Source: Paludibacteraceae bacterium (GTDB taxonomy: Bacteria; Bacteroidota; Bacteroidia; Bacteroidales; Paludibacteraceae). From it: a DNA stretch of 64,000 bases. The notes below the pieces were generated by a model. That model made no database searches. It worked only from the letters and a program-made list of their open reading frames with translations, and had not been told where the DNA came from. The stretch covers positions 1 to 64,000 of the forward strand of contig JAFSQL010000011.1 of assembly GCA_017446585.1 (NCBI GenBank). Direction: 5' to 3'. Within the stretch, counting starts at the first letter, position 1. Each line of letters starts with the position of its first letter. A program made the translations under genes and the position numbers. Shown here one piece after another: positions 17,406-25,638 of the stretch.

Positions 17406-18179
17406 TTACTCGCAGTTTTTCTTCGCTTGTGAAATGAAAGCGTCAAGGGCTGTTTTGTCCTTTCGTGATATGATTTCCGCCAGTGTGTCCAGATTCTCGC
17501 GCAAGTGTTTGACTTGCTCCGTACTGTATGGGTTAAACAAGACTTCGCTGACAAGGAATGAGTCTTCGGCAAGGAATCCGTGCGCTATGTCCATGTGCTT
17601 CTTGAATGTCGTTCCGGGTGCTTCCTGTTTTTTTATACCCGAGGCGAATGCGAGCGTGGTGGCAAAGGGAACGGCAAGTGAATAGGCCGTGGTTTGGTCA
17701 TGCTCAACAAATGAGTAATCAAAGATGTGAAGATGCAACGACTTGTAGAAATCACGGAAAAACGCCTTGCCCTTGTCATCTCCCTCTTTGATGATAATGG
17801 CGTTCTGACCGGACAGATTGCCGAGATTGGCGAACGTGGGTCCGAACATAGGGTGAGTGGAGGTGAACCGAAATCCCGCTTCGGCATAAAACTCAGGCAG
17901 TCCTGATTTCACGGAGGCGATGTCCGATAAGATGCAGTCGTGGGGCAAGTAGCGCAGTACGTCCTTGAACGCTTGGATGGTGTACTTGATGGTCACGGCG
18001 TTAATGAGGAGTTGTGGGCGAAAGTAACCCACCTCCTCCAATTGCGACATGCGTTGTGTGTTGAATACGAAACGCAATCGTCGCGGGTCTTGGTCGTAGA
18101 GTGCGACCTCGTGATCCATGCAAAGGGCGTCCGCCAAAAAGGTGCCCATCTTGCCAGCTCCTAAAATCAATATACGCAT
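17406..18179 (-). CDS. tyrA: Prephenate dehydrogenase
   Basis: A 257-residue NAD(P)-dependent enzyme that converts prephenate to 4-hydroxyphenylpyruvate, the tyrosine branch. The N-terminal Rossmann motif is ILGAGKMGTFLADAL. SDIASVK and STHPMFGPTF are the family's active-site blocks (His in THPMFGP). The C-terminal helical domain completes it. There is no ACT or chorismate mutase domain, which fits the mutase being fused to the DAHP synthase next door. It is the last gene of the attenuated operon. Confidence 0.93.
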   Translation of the reverse strand: MRILILGAGKMGTFLADALCMDHEVALYDQDPRRLRFVFNTQRMSQLEEVGYFRPQLLINAVTIKYTIQAFKDVLRYLPHDCILSDIASVKSGLPEFYAEAGFRFTSTHPMFGPTFANLGNLSGQNAIIIKEGDDKGKAFFRDFYKSLHLHIFDYSFVEHDQTTAYSLAVPFATTLAFASGIKKQEAPGTTFKKHMDIAHGFLAEDSFLVSEVLFNPYSTEQVKHLRENLDTLAEIISRKDKTALDAFISQAKKNCE

Positions 18180-18199
18180 ACTGATTCTTTTGATAAAAG

Positions 18200-19279
18200 T
18201 TAGTTGCCGTTCATGATTTCCATTTGCAGGCGCACGCTCTCTTCGTGAATGGCCTCGACAAAGGCTTTTGCAAAATTGGAAGAGAGGCCGAGTTGTGCGG
18301 CAATCTTGGCACGGTCGTCAATGATGTCTTGATAACGTTTGGACTGGAGCACGGTGATGGCGTGTTCTTTCTTGTAGATACCAATCTCTTTGCTGATACG
18401 CATGCGTTTGGCGACGATTTCAAACAGTTGCTCGTCGAGTTCGTCAATTTGGTGGCGCAGGTCTTCGAGGTTCTCGGTCGATTGAACCGCCTTGCGAATC
18501 ACCAGACGATTGATTACGTTGTCAATGAGGTTGTCCGGTGTCAGTTGTTGAGAAGCGTCGCTCCAAGCGTCATCAGGGTTGCAGTGGCTTTCGATAATGA
18601 GACCGTCGAACTGGAGGTCCATGGCTTGCTGTGAAAGAGGGAAGATGAGGTCACGTCGTCCGCCGATGTGGCTTGGGTCGCAAATCATAGGGAGGTTAGG
18701 GAATCGGCGTTTGAGTTCGATTGGAATTTGCCATTGTGGCATGTTGCGATAAATCTTCTTGTCAAAAGTCGAGAAACCACGATGGATGATTCCAATGCGT
18801 TTCAGTCCTGCTTGGTTGATGCGTAGCAACGCTCCAATCCAAAGGTCAAGGTCTGGGTTGACAGGGTTTTTGACAAGAACAGGGATGTCAACACCTCTCA
18901 GAGCATCGGCGATGTCTTGGACGGCAAATGGGTTGGCGGTGGTGCGCGCTCCAATCCAAAGAACGTCAATACCGTATTTCAAGGCTTCGTAAACGTGTTG
19001 AGGAGTGGCGACTTCAGTGGCAGTGTACATGCCCGTTTCACGCTTGACACGACGCATCCATTTCAAACCTTCGGTGCCGATGCCTTCGAAAGATCCCGGT
19101 TTTGTGCGCGGCTTCCAGATGCCCGCACGGAAAATCTTCACTCCCTTGGCGGCAAGTTGGGTTGCGGTGTTCATTACTTGCTCTTCGGTTTCGGCAGAGC
19201 ATGGTCCTGCAATCAGGACGGGGCGTTTGTTGTTGTCAACGCCTTCGAGTGTGATGGGTTCAAGTTCTAAATTGTCCAT
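18200..19279 (-). CDS. Bifunctional DAHP synthase / chorismate mutase (type Ib AroA-like fused to AroQ)
   Basis: A 359-residue fusion. Residues 1 to about 260 form a KDOPS-like (type Ib) 3-deoxy-7-phosphoheptulonate synthase, with GPCSAETEEQV, FRAGIWKPRTKPGSFEG and CDPSHIGGRRDL; it joins phosphoenolpyruvate and erythrose-4-phosphate, the entry to the shikimate pathway. Residues about 265-355 form an AroQ helical chorismate mutase (LRHQIDELDEQLFEIVAKRM). In such fusions the mutase domain also serves as the sensor for prephenate feedback; that is family knowledge. It is the third gene of pheA-aminotransferase-aroG/Q-tyrA. Confidence 0.94.
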   Translation of the reverse strand: MDNLELEPITLEGVDNNKRPVLIAGPCSAETEEQVMNTATQLAAKGVKIFRAGIWKPRTKPGSFEGIGTEGLKWMRRVKRETGMYTATEVATPQHVYEALKYGIDVLWIGARTTANPFAVQDIADALRGVDIPVLVKNPVNPDLDLWIGALLRINQAGLKRIGIIHRGFSTFDKKIYRNMPQWQIPIELKRRFPNLPMICDPSHIGGRRDLIFPLSQQAMDLQFDGLIIESHCNPDDAWSDASQQLTPDNLIDNVINRLVIRKAVQSTENLEDLRHQIDELDEQLFEIVAKRMRISKEIGIYKKEHAITVLQSKRYQDIIDDRAKIAAQLGLSSNFAKAFVEAIHEESVRLQMEIMNGN

Positions 19280-19301
19280 GGTTTTTTTATGTTGTTTTTG
19301 T

Positions 19302-20483
19302 TTATTTGTTCAGTTGTTTTATTCGTTGGAGGGCTTCCGCCAATTTATCGTCTTTGGCGCAAAGGGAGACGCGTACATAGCGGTTGCCGTTGGTGCCAAA
19401 GATGAAGCCCGGTGTAATGAACACATCTGCATCATAGAGCACGCGGTCTGCCAATTCGCCCGCATCTGCATAGGTGTCTGGAATTTTGCCCCAAAGGAAC
19501 ATACCTACTTGGTTGGGGTCGAAAGAGCAACCGAGTGTTGTCATGATTTGTTCAGCAAGTGCTCTGCGACGAGCATAAACATTCACGTTGAACTCTTCGT
19601 GCCATTCCTCCGTGTTTTGGGTTAAAGCCACTGCTGCCGCTTTTTGCATAGGGCGGAACATACCGCTGTCCATATTGCTCTTAACCTTAAGAATCCATTG
19701 GATGAATTGTGGTTGAGCGGCAACCATTGCCATACGCCATCCCGGCATATTGTGGCTTTTGGAGAGTGAGTTGAGTTCTATGCAGACATCTTTTGCTCCG
19801 GGTATTTGTAGGATGGAGAGATGTTTGCGATTAAGGATGAAACTATAAGGGTTGTCGTTAATGATTAGAATATTATGACGTTTGCCAAAGTCAACCAATT
19901 GTTGGAACAAATCAAGTGAGGCTGGGGCTCCTGTTGGCATATTTGGATAGTTGACCCACATGAGTTTCACGCCCGAGAGGTCCATTCGTTCCAGAGCGTC
20001 AAAGTCAGGTTGCCATCCATTGGATTCGAGCAGGTCGTAGTTGAGAACTTTCGCTTCCACAAGGTTGGAAACGGCGGCGTAAGTTGGGTAACCTGGGTTA
20101 GGAATGAGCACGCCGTCACCAGGATTGAGGAATGCGAGCGAGATGTGCATCACGCCCTCTTTAGAACCTATGAGAGGTTGTATTTCTGACTTTGGGTCAA
20201 GTGCTACGTCGTAATTCTTCTTGTAGAAGTCAGCAAAGGCTTGTCGCAATTCTGGTATTCCCACATAACTCTGGTAGCCGTGGGCGTCAGCCTTTTTTGC
20301 GTCGTCACAAAGTGCTTGGATGGTAGGGGCGGAAGGCATCATGTCGGGACTCCCGATTCCAAGGGAAATAATGTCTTTGCCTTGTCGGCGCAGAGCGTCA
20401 ATTTCTTTTAATTTCGTGGAGAAATAGTATTCCTTCACGCTCGAGAGCCGTCGTGCTGGCTGTATGTTGATATTGTCATTCAT
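19302..20483 (-). CDS. Class I/II PLP-dependent aminotransferase, probably aromatic
   Basis: A 393-residue fold-type I aminotransferase. Visible blocks are LGIGSPDMMPS, PNPGYPTYAA, NYPNMPTGAPAS, NDNPYSFIL and the PLP-lysine segment SLSKSHNMPGWR. It resembles LL-diaminopimelate aminotransferase-like proteins, but its place between pheA and the DAHP synthase/chorismate mutase argues for transamination of phenylpyruvate and 4-hydroxyphenylpyruvate, the last step to Phe and Tyr. Substrate is inferred from context. Confidence 0.85.
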   Translation of the reverse strand: MNDNINIQPARRLSSVKEYYFSTKLKEIDALRRQGKDIISLGIGSPDMMPSAPTIQALCDDAKKADAHGYQSYVGIPELRQAFADFYKKNYDVALDPKSEIQPLIGSKEGVMHISLAFLNPGDGVLIPNPGYPTYAAVSNLVEAKVLNYDLLESNGWQPDFDALERMDLSGVKLMWVNYPNMPTGAPASLDLFQQLVDFGKRHNILIINDNPYSFILNRKHLSILQIPGAKDVCIELNSLSKSHNMPGWRMAMVAAQPQFIQWILKVKSNMDSGMFRPMQKAAAVALTQNTEEWHEEFNVNVYARRRALAEQIMTTLGCSFDPNQVGMFLWGKIPDTYADAGELADRVLYDADVFITPGFIFGTNGNRYVRVSLCAKDDKLAEALQRIKQLNK

Positions 20484-20507
20484 AGCAAGTGTTGTGTGTT
20501 TCCTGTA

Positions 20508-21344
20508 TTAGTAGAGTTCGCATTGTTTGTATTCTCCGAGAATTTTAAGGTCGCGCGTAAGTGGTTTGATAGCCTCGACCGATTTGCAATATCGATCATA
20601 GTCAGAAAAGGAAACGTCAATATAAAAAAGATATTCCCATTCGCGCCCAATAATAGGAAGGGACTGAATCTTGGTGAGATTGACTCCGTAGAAAGAAATA
20701 ATGGCAAGCACTTGGCTTAGGCTTCCGGGATTGTGTTCGACGGCAAAAACAAGTGACGCTTTGTCTGGGCTTACCGTTGGGGTTTGTTCTTTCTGGTCGG
20801 AATGAGCAAGAATGAGGAACCGCGTGAAGTTGTGCTTGTTGGTTTCGATGCCTTCGGCAAGGATGTCTAAATCGTAGAGATTTGCTGCAAGTGAGCCACA
20901 TATGGCGGCAACTCCGTTCATCTGTTTCTTGGCGATGGTGCGTGCCGCATTGGCGGTATCATCAAATTCAACCACCTTCCAGTTCTTGTGCCCATCTAAA
21001 TATTTTCCGCATTGCATCAGGGCAATGGGGTGGGAGATTACTTCATTGATAGATTCGAGGGTCTCTCCGCGCAAGGCACAAAGATTTTGTTTGATTCGCA
21101 GTTTCTGTTCGCCAATGATGGTGAAACCGGAATCACGAATGAGTTGGTAGTTCTCGAGTAAGGAACCGGCAATCGTGTTTTCGATGGCGACGATGCCAAA
21201 TCGTGATTTGTCCTCAGCCAGACTATCGAAAAGTGCGTGAAAACTCTCGCAGGGTAGGATTTGTATATCCTCATCGTGGAAAAATTCACGTGCTGCCATG
21301 TCGTGGAAGCAGCCTCCGATTCCTTGTATTGCTATTGTTTTCAT
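20508..21344 (-). CDS. pheA: Prephenate dehydratase
   Basis: A 278-residue enzyme converting prephenate to phenylpyruvate. The catalytic domain has IQGIGGCFHDMAAREFF at the start, AIENTIAGSLLENYQLI and, near the end, a TRF block (NFTRFLIL). An ACT domain about 195-270 carries NPGSLSQVLAIISFYGVNLTKIQS for Phe feedback; the usual ESRP motif reads QSLP here, so feedback may be altered. The N-terminal block has GGCF where many homologues have GSFS or GSYS. It is the first gene of the operon and lies directly downstream of the leader peptide attenuator. Confidence 0.92.
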   Translation of the reverse strand: MKTIAIQGIGGCFHDMAAREFFHDEDIQILPCESFHALFDSLAEDKSRFGIVAIENTIAGSLLENYQLIRDSGFTIIGEQKLRIKQNLCALRGETLESINEVISHPIALMQCGKYLDGHKNWKVVEFDDTANAARTIAKKQMNGVAAICGSLAANLYDLDILAEGIETNKHNFTRFLILAHSDQKEQTPTVSPDKASLVFAVEHNPGSLSQVLAIISFYGVNLTKIQSLPIIGREWEYLFYIDVSFSDYDRYCKSVEAIKPLTRDLKILGEYKQCELY

Positions 21345-21352
21345 TTGGTTCT

Positions 21353-21388
21353 AAAAAAATCCCGCTTGAATGAGTTTCAAGCGGGATT
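21353..21388 (-). terminator. Attenuator terminator upstream of pheA (segments 3:4)
   Basis: A perfect 13-bp stem (minus strand: segment 3 at 21388-21376, segment 4 at 21370-21358) with a 5-base loop, followed by seven T (the last two stem bases plus 21357-21353). It lies between the promoter and pheA on the coding strand, so it can only act inside the leader RNA of this operon. Segment 3 can instead pair with segment 2 at 21436-21429. Confidence 0.9.
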
Positions 21389-21423
21389 GAATTGTCGTAT
21401 TGGATAGGTTTGTTACATTCACA

Positions 21424-21474
21424 TTGCGTCCCGCTCTTACTTGGTAAAGTAAAAGTAATAATAGAAAAACGCAA
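21424..21474 (-). promoter_or_regulatory. Protector and antiterminator segments of the phe/tyr attenuator
   Basis: Segment 1 (21474-21466, TTGCGTTTT, inside the Phe codon run) can pair with segment 2 (21432-21424, GGGACGCAA): six Watson-Crick pairs and three G-U. Segment 2 also holds GAGCGGGA (21436-21429), starting right after the leader stop codon. That part can pair with TCCCGCTT of the terminator's 5' arm (seven Watson-Crick pairs and one G-U). These are the 1:2 protector and 2:3 antiterminator of a classical ribosome-mediated attenuator. Confidence 0.82.
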
Positions 21475-21493
21475 AAAGCGAAGTTAACTCCAT
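21437..21493 (-). CDS. Phe/Tyr-rich leader peptide of the aromatic operon (18 residues)
   Basis: An 18-codon reading frame, MELTSLFAFFYYYFYFTK then TAA. Nine of residues 7-16 are Phe (five) or Tyr (four), with a single Ala between. It lies between a TACCTTTG promoter box and a terminator stem upstream of pheA, the textbook place for a leader peptide. Its job would be to make the ribosome stall when charged tRNA-Phe or tRNA-Tyr is scarce. An AGGAGG (21495-21500) precedes the ATG by one base, an unusual feature in a phylum that hardly uses Shine-Dalgarno pairing; the spacing is too short to be ideal. The product itself needs no function. Confidence 0.85.
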   Translation of the reverse strand: MELTSLFAFFYYYFYFTK

Positions 21494-21526
21494 GCCTCCT
21501 ATAATGTCTTAGTGTTAAATCTGCGG

Positions 21527-21534
21527 CAAAGGTA
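21527..21534 (-). promoter_or_regulatory. Promoter -7 box of the aromatic amino acid operon
   Basis: TACCTTTG on the minus strand fits TAnnTTTG. Transcription should start near 21520, giving about 27 bases before the leader peptide ATG. It places leader peptide and attenuator inside the transcript. Confidence 0.62.
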
Positions 21535-21622
21535 ATAAAAAGTTAAATGGTTGGCATTCCAAGGGGATTTTTTTTTGAAAGAAGCCGTAAAACACTGAAG
21601 AAATAAATGTTAAAAGAAACGG

Positions 21623-22678
21623 TCAACTTTTGAGAACTCCTTCAGGAAACTGCATAGTTAGACAGTGAAGAGAACCGTTTTGCCGAATGATGGGAACGCA
21701 GTCAATGGGAATGATGTCTCGTTCTGGAAAGGCGGTCTTCAAGGCTTGAATGGCTCTTTCGTCGCTCTCTGGTTGTTGGTAGGTCGGCAAAAGAATCGCT
21801 TTGTTGATTATGAGAAAATTCGCATAGGTAGCGGGCAAGGGTCTTCCATCTTCGATAATCGGATATGGAGAGGGAAGCGGAATCAGACGATATGGTTTGC
21901 CTTCAGTGGTTCGAAATGAACGTAATTCCTCTTCCATGAGACGAATGTCGAAGTAGTCTTCGTCATCCTCGTCGTTTGGAGGGGCGACATAGGCAATGGT
22001 GTCGGGTGAGCAGAAGCGAGCAAGGGTATCGATGTGTCCGTCGGTATCGTCGCCGTCAATGTTCCCATTGTTGAGCCAGAGGATTCTATGCGCCCCCAAA
22101 AGTTGTTGTAGTTGTTCGTCAATGGCGGAGGCGGAAAGCCACTCGTTTCTGTTCTCGCTGAGAAGACAACTGGATGTGACGAGAATGGTTCCACAGCCGT
22201 CGCTTTCAATGCTTCCGCCTTCAAGTACGAGGTTTTGGGCGTTGACGTATTTCACTCCATGAGCGAAAACTTCACGGTCATGAAATAGTCGTCGGGTGAT
22301 GAGGTTGTCCAAGTCGGACGCGAACTTCATGCCCCAGGCATTGAAGCGAAAGTCTAAAAGAGTGGGCTGACCGTCTAATAGGATGGTGATGGGACCGTGG
22401 TCACGTGCCCAAGTGTCGTTGGATGGCACTTGTGTGACAATCACGTTGTCAAGATTTGTTTGGGGCAAAAGTCGTGCGTAAACGTCGTCGGTGTTAGGGG
22501 CGACAATAAGCACTTTTTCCCTCATGGATATTTCGCAAGCAATGGTAGCAAAAACGGGAAGCACGTCTTGGAGCGTGTCGCACCAATCCGTGCCTTCGTG
22601 AGGCCAAGTGAGCATGACCCCGCTTTGTTGTTCCCATTCCGCTGGTAGTCGGATGGGGAGAGTAGATTCAATCGGCAT
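21623..22678 (-). CDS. aguA: Agmatine deiminase
   Basis: A 351-residue enzyme of the guanidino-group modifying family; it hydrolyses agmatine to N-carbamoylputrescine and ammonia on the plant-type route to putrescine. Family blocks are PAEWEQQSGVMLTWPHEGTDW, NDTWARDHGPI, LEGGSIESDG, GDDTDGHIDTLARF and the C-terminal NGSLHCLTMQFP with the catalytic Cys. Arginine decarboxylase and N-carbamoylputrescine amidase are not in the window. Its ATG overlaps the stop of the upstream 184-residue protein gene by one base. Confidence 0.93.
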   Translation of the reverse strand: MPIESTLPIRLPAEWEQQSGVMLTWPHEGTDWCDTLQDVLPVFATIACEISMREKVLIVAPNTDDVYARLLPQTNLDNVIVTQVPSNDTWARDHGPITILLDGQPTLLDFRFNAWGMKFASDLDNLITRRLFHDREVFAHGVKYVNAQNLVLEGGSIESDGCGTILVTSSCLLSENRNEWLSASAIDEQLQQLLGAHRILWLNNGNIDGDDTDGHIDTLARFCSPDTIAYVAPPNDEDDEDYFDIRLMEEELRSFRTTEGKPYRLIPLPSPYPIIEDGRPLPATYANFLIINKAILLPTYQQPESDERAIQALKTAFPERDIIPIDCVPIIRQNGSLHCLTMQFPEGVLKS

Positions 22679-23232
22679 TATTGTTGTTGAAGGTGAAGAG
22701 CCTTGTCTTGTTCCAATTTCTTGTTGAGTTTCTTGATTTTCTTTTCTTGTTTCTTGATGTCCTTTTCTCTTTTTTTCGCTTCTTCTTTCTTTTTCTTTTC
22801 CGCTATCTTTTTGAGAACTTTGTCGTTATGGTCAACAAATTCGTCTTCAAGAAACTCGGTGAGTTCTTTCATCTCGTTGCCTTCGCCAATGAAGGTTGAC
22901 TTGTCGGAACCCGTGGCAAGAAAGACGTTGACCGTGGTTTTGTCACTACTTTCCTTTTCAGAAGTGGCATAGACATTCATCAAGTTTTTGGAGACACGTT
23001 TCCAGTTGACTGCGGGGGCTTGCAATTTTTTTGCGTTGCCTTTGACTTTCAAGTCTTCTTCCTTGAGCACATCTTTGAGATTTTTCATGACAGTTTTTCT
23101 GTCACCTTTGACCGTGATGGTTGCGCAAGGAAGTTTGTCACCATCCCATTTGGCTTTGTCTATTTTTGCCTTTTGGGCAAAGGAGGAAATGGCGAAGGAG
23201 AAAGCGAGCGAAAGCAAAAGAAATTGTTTCAT
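22678..23232 (-). CDS. Exported protein of unknown function with lysine-rich coiled-coil tail
   Basis: A 184-residue protein I cannot place in a named family. Residues 1-19 form a signal peptide (cleavage after SFAQ or near it). The middle alternates strands with a helix (GDRKTVMKNLKDVLKEEDLKV), and residues about 135-180 are a strongly charged Lys/Glu coiled coil. It looks periplasmic. It is translationally coupled to agmatine deiminase, a link that may only be transcriptional convenience. Its promoter overlaps the divergent one at 23280-23300. Confidence 0.7.
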   Translation of the reverse strand: MKQFLLLSLAFSFAISSFAQKAKIDKAKWDGDKLPCATITVKGDRKTVMKNLKDVLKEEDLKVKGNAKKLQAPAVNWKRVSKNLMNVYATSEKESSDKTTVNVFLATGSDKSTFIGEGNEMKELTEFLEDEFVDHNDKVLKKIAEKKKKEEAKKREKDIKKQEKKIKKLNKKLEQDKALHLQQQ

Positions 23233-23279
23233 GATAGGTTATATTTTTGTGTGTTCAATGCCAAGAAATGTTTTCTTTG

Positions 23280-23300
23280 CAAAATTAAGAAGTATCTTTG
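23280..23300. promoter_or_regulatory. Divergent promoter pair (-7 boxes 23280-23287 minus, 23293-23300 plus)
   Basis: TAATTTTG on the minus strand (for the 184-residue protein and aguA) and TATCTTTG on the plus strand (for the 136-residue protein) lie only five bases apart, so polymerase could not occupy both at once. Confidence 0.55.
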
Positions 23301-23337
23301 ATTTTTAATTTGTCAACATGTTAAAATAGTCGTTATT

Positions 23338-23748
23338 ATGGAAATGGCAGAAAATCAAGAAAAGAAAAAAGGTAAAAGAATTGGTCTGAAGGTTGCTCTC
23401 GTGACGATTCTTGTTCTTGTCGTGGCGTGTGTGGGATTTGGATATTTGAAGTATTATTTCGTCTATAGTGAAGGTGTTGAAGCCGGCACTCTGAATTATA
23501 TCGAAAAGAAGGGATACGTATTCAAGACCTATGAAGGACGTATGATACAGGAGGGTTTCAAAGGCAGGACTGGTAGCACGATAGTCAGCAACGAGTTTAT
23601 CTTTTCAGTAGTGAATGATTCGATTGCGGCGCAACTGATGCGATGCAGTGGAAAGCAAGTGGAGTTGCATTACCAGCGATACAAGGGCACGTTGCCATGG
23701 CGTGGAAATAGCGAGTTTGTTGTCGATGGCGTTCTATCGGTCAAGTAA
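23338..23748 (+). CDS. Small membrane-anchored protein of unknown function
   Basis: A 136-residue protein with one N-terminal transmembrane helix (about residues 17-37) after a Lys-rich cytoplasmic start, and a small C-terminal domain outside. The pattern GYVFKTYEG, a Gln-Leu-Met-Arg-Cys block and LPWRGNSEFVVDGV is one I associate with a conserved Bacteroidales protein of unknown role (sometimes misnamed a dehydrogenase). ATG at 23338 or at 23344 (MAEN) could be the start. It is monocistronic with its own promoter and terminator. Confidence 0.7.
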   Translation: MEMAENQEKKKGKRIGLKVALVTILVLVVACVGFGYLKYYFVYSEGVEAGTLNYIEKKGYVFKTYEGRMIQEGFKGRTGSTIVSNEFIFSVVNDSIAAQLMRCSGKQVELHYQRYKGTLPWRGNSEFVVDGVLSVK

Positions 23749-23768
23749 GAGATAGAGATCGTGGTTCC

Positions 23769-23806
23769 AAAAAAAACGTCGGGATTTTTCCCGACGTTTT
23801 TTTTTT
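23769..23806. terminator. Bidirectional terminator
   Basis: A 14-bp stem built from AAAAAACGTCGGGA and TCCCGACGTTTTTT with a TTTT loop, flanked by A and T runs. It serves the plus-strand gene ending at 23748 and the minus-strand lipoprotein gene ending at 23821. Confidence 0.88.
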
Positions 23807-23820
23807 TCTATTGTCAAATC

Positions 23821-24435
23821 TTAGTTATTATCGTTGGTCTGGATGAAGTCAATCAAGTCGTTGAGACCAATCTTTTCATAAGTGAAGACGGTTTGTGTCA
23901 ATTCTTGGGCACTTGCAAAACCTAAAGAACCGAGTACGGAACCTAAAACGCCGAGAGCGTTGTCCACGTCGGAGTTACCGATTTTGGTCGAACTCATGAT
24001 TTGAATCTGATCGTCTCCCAGATTCCCGACGAGCGTATATGTTTCTTCACCCGTAACGTTTTCGGATTTTGGTGTAAGTACAAGGGTAGAACCAGTTACC
24101 GTATATGTGCCTTTAGAGAGGAACTTGCTCCAAGATGCTTTTTCTGTGTTGGAAGACAATATGGACGTTGCGGCGGAGGCAGCCTCTTGCAAGTCATCCG
24201 TACCTACACGGCAATAGACACCACCAGCAGTTGTTCCTGCGGCGTAGAATGAGAACAGTTTGATGTACTTGGTGTTTTCTGCTGTAACAGGAACGCCTGA
24301 AACCGTGATAGCGGTACATTTATATGCCGCAAGGACCGGGGTGGCAACGTTACCTTCGCTGTCCGTGCAGGATGTGAGAGTAAGGGTTGTCGCCATTAAG
24401 AGCGCGGCAGCAAAAAGAGAAAAGAGTCTTTTCAT
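23821..24435 (-). CDS. Lipoprotein of unknown function
   Basis: A 204-residue lipoprotein (lipobox TLTSC, Cys23) that I do not recognise. The middle is rich in Thr/Ser and beta-strand-like (GTYTVTGSTLVLTPKSENVTGEETYTLVG), like small lipocalin-type surface proteins of Bacteroidales. A Gly/Ala/Ser helix (ALGVLGSVLGSLGFASAQ) precedes the C-terminus. It lies 23 bases after recA on the same strand, with no terminator between, so it is probably co-transcribed with it. Confidence 0.7.
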   Translation of the reverse strand: MKRLFSLFAAALLMATTLTLTSCTDSEGNVATPVLAAYKCTAITVSGVPVTAENTKYIKLFSFYAAGTTAGGVYCRVGTDDLQEAASAATSILSSNTEKASWSKFLSKGTYTVTGSTLVLTPKSENVTGEETYTLVGNLGDDQIQIMSSTKIGNSDVDNALGVLGSVLGSLGFASAQELTQTVFTYEKIGLNDLIDFIQTNDNN

Positions 24436-24458
24436 AATAAAGGGTTGTTGGGTTATTC

Positions 24459-25523
24459 TTATTCTTCTTTGTCAGCGGATTTAACAGATTGCTTGTCGTT
24501 AAGCAAGGTATCTTGAACTTTTCCTGCGAGTTCCTCTTTGAGGTCAGGGTTGTCTTTTAGCAGTTGTTTGACCGCATCACGACCTTGTGCCAATTTGTTG
24601 TCGTTGTAACTGAACCAGGAACCGCTCTTCTTGATGATGCCGTGTTCCACGCCGAGATCAATGATTTCTCCTTCTGTCGAGATTCCTTCACCGAACATGA
24701 TGTCGAACTCCGTGCGACGGAAAGGAGGGGCAACCTTATTTTTTACGATTTTTACGCGAGTTTGGTAGCCTAACACCTTGTCTCCGTCCTTGATGGGGGA
24801 CACTTTGCGGATGTCAATGCGTACGGAAGCGTAGAATTTCAATGCGTTACCACCAGTGGTCGTTTCCGGGTTGCCGAACATCACGCCAATCTTTTCACGC
24901 AATTGGTTGATGAAGATACAAGTAGTATTGGTTTTGGCAATGGTTCCCGTAAGTTTTCGCAACGCTTGTGACATGAGTCTTGCTTGCAGCCCGACTTTGT
25001 TTTCACCCATGTCACCTTCGAGTTCCGCTTTTGGAGTCAATGCTGCCACGGAGTCAATGACAACGAGGTCAACGGCTGATGAGCGGATGAGTTGGTCTGC
25101 GACTTCGAGCGCTTGTTCACCGCTATCGGGTTGTGAGATGAGCAATTCGTCCGTGTTTACGCCCAAGTTGGCTGCATAGAAGCGGTCAAAGGCGTGTTCG
25201 GCATCAATCATGGCAGCGATGCCACCTTGTTTTTGAACTTCGGCAATGGCGTGAATGGCGAGAGTCGTCTTACCAGAGGATTCAGGTCCGAAGATTTCAA
25301 TGACCCTGCCGCGAGGATAGCCTCCGACGCCAAGAGCGACGTTGAGTCCGATGGAACCGGTAGGAATTACGGCAATGTCTTCGACTGCATTGTCGCCCAT
25401 ACGCATGATGGTGCCTTTGCCAAAGTCCTTATCTATTTTAGCCATGGCGAGTTTCAACGCCTCAAGTTTTTCTTTACTTGGCTTCTTTTCTTGTTCGTTT
25501 AAGTTTTCCGTTTCTTTTGACAT
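24459..25523 (-). CDS. recA: Recombinase RecA
   Basis: A 354-residue ATPase that forms filaments on single-stranded DNA for strand exchange and for LexA-type cleavage. Walker A is [13 protein letters not shown], Walker B is [12 protein letters not shown]; the L1/L2 loops ([21 protein letters not shown]) are intact. The start at 25523 (Met-Ser-Lys-Glu) fits homologues; an upstream ATG at 25646 would run through the recA promoter and the tRNA-Glu terminator. No LexA box was identified. Confidence 0.97.
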   Translation of the reverse strand: MSKETENLNEQEKKPSKEKLEALKLAMAKIDKDFGKGTIMRMGDNAVEDIAVIPTGSIGLNVALGVGGYPRGRVIEIFGPESSGKTTLAIHAIAEVQKQGGIAAMIDAEHAFDRFYAANLGVNTDELLISQPDSGEQALEVADQLIRSSAVDLVVIDSVAALTPKAELEGDMGENKVGLQARLMSQALRKLTGTIAKTNTTCIFINQLREKIGVMFGNPETTTGGNALKFYASVRIDIRKVSPIKDGDKVLGYQTRVKIVKNKVAPPFRRTEFDIMFGEGISTEGEIIDLGVEHGIIKKSGSWFSYNDNKLAQGRDAVKQLLKDNPDLKEELAGKVQDTLLNDKQSVKSADKEE

Positions 25524-25570
25524 ATTTTGCGTGTTGTTTTTCGTGTGAAAACACGTTGTTGATAGAAACT

Positions 25571-25578
25571 CAAAGATA
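25571..25578 (-). promoter_or_regulatory. Promoter -7 box of recA
   Basis: TATCTTTG on the minus strand, 47 bases before the recA ATG and about 20 bases after the tRNA-Glu terminator stem. Confidence 0.6.
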
Positions 25579-25592
25579 GAGAAAAGTTTCAG

Positions 25593-25632
25593 AAAAAAGA
25601 GCGGTGACTTCAATTTTTTGAAGTCACCGCTC
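25593..25632 (-). terminator. Terminator of tRNA-Glu
   Basis: A perfect 15-bp stem (25599-25613 with 25618-25632), followed on the minus strand by TTTTTTCTG. It lies six bases after the tRNA. Confidence 0.9.
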
Positions 25633-25638
25633 CACTTG

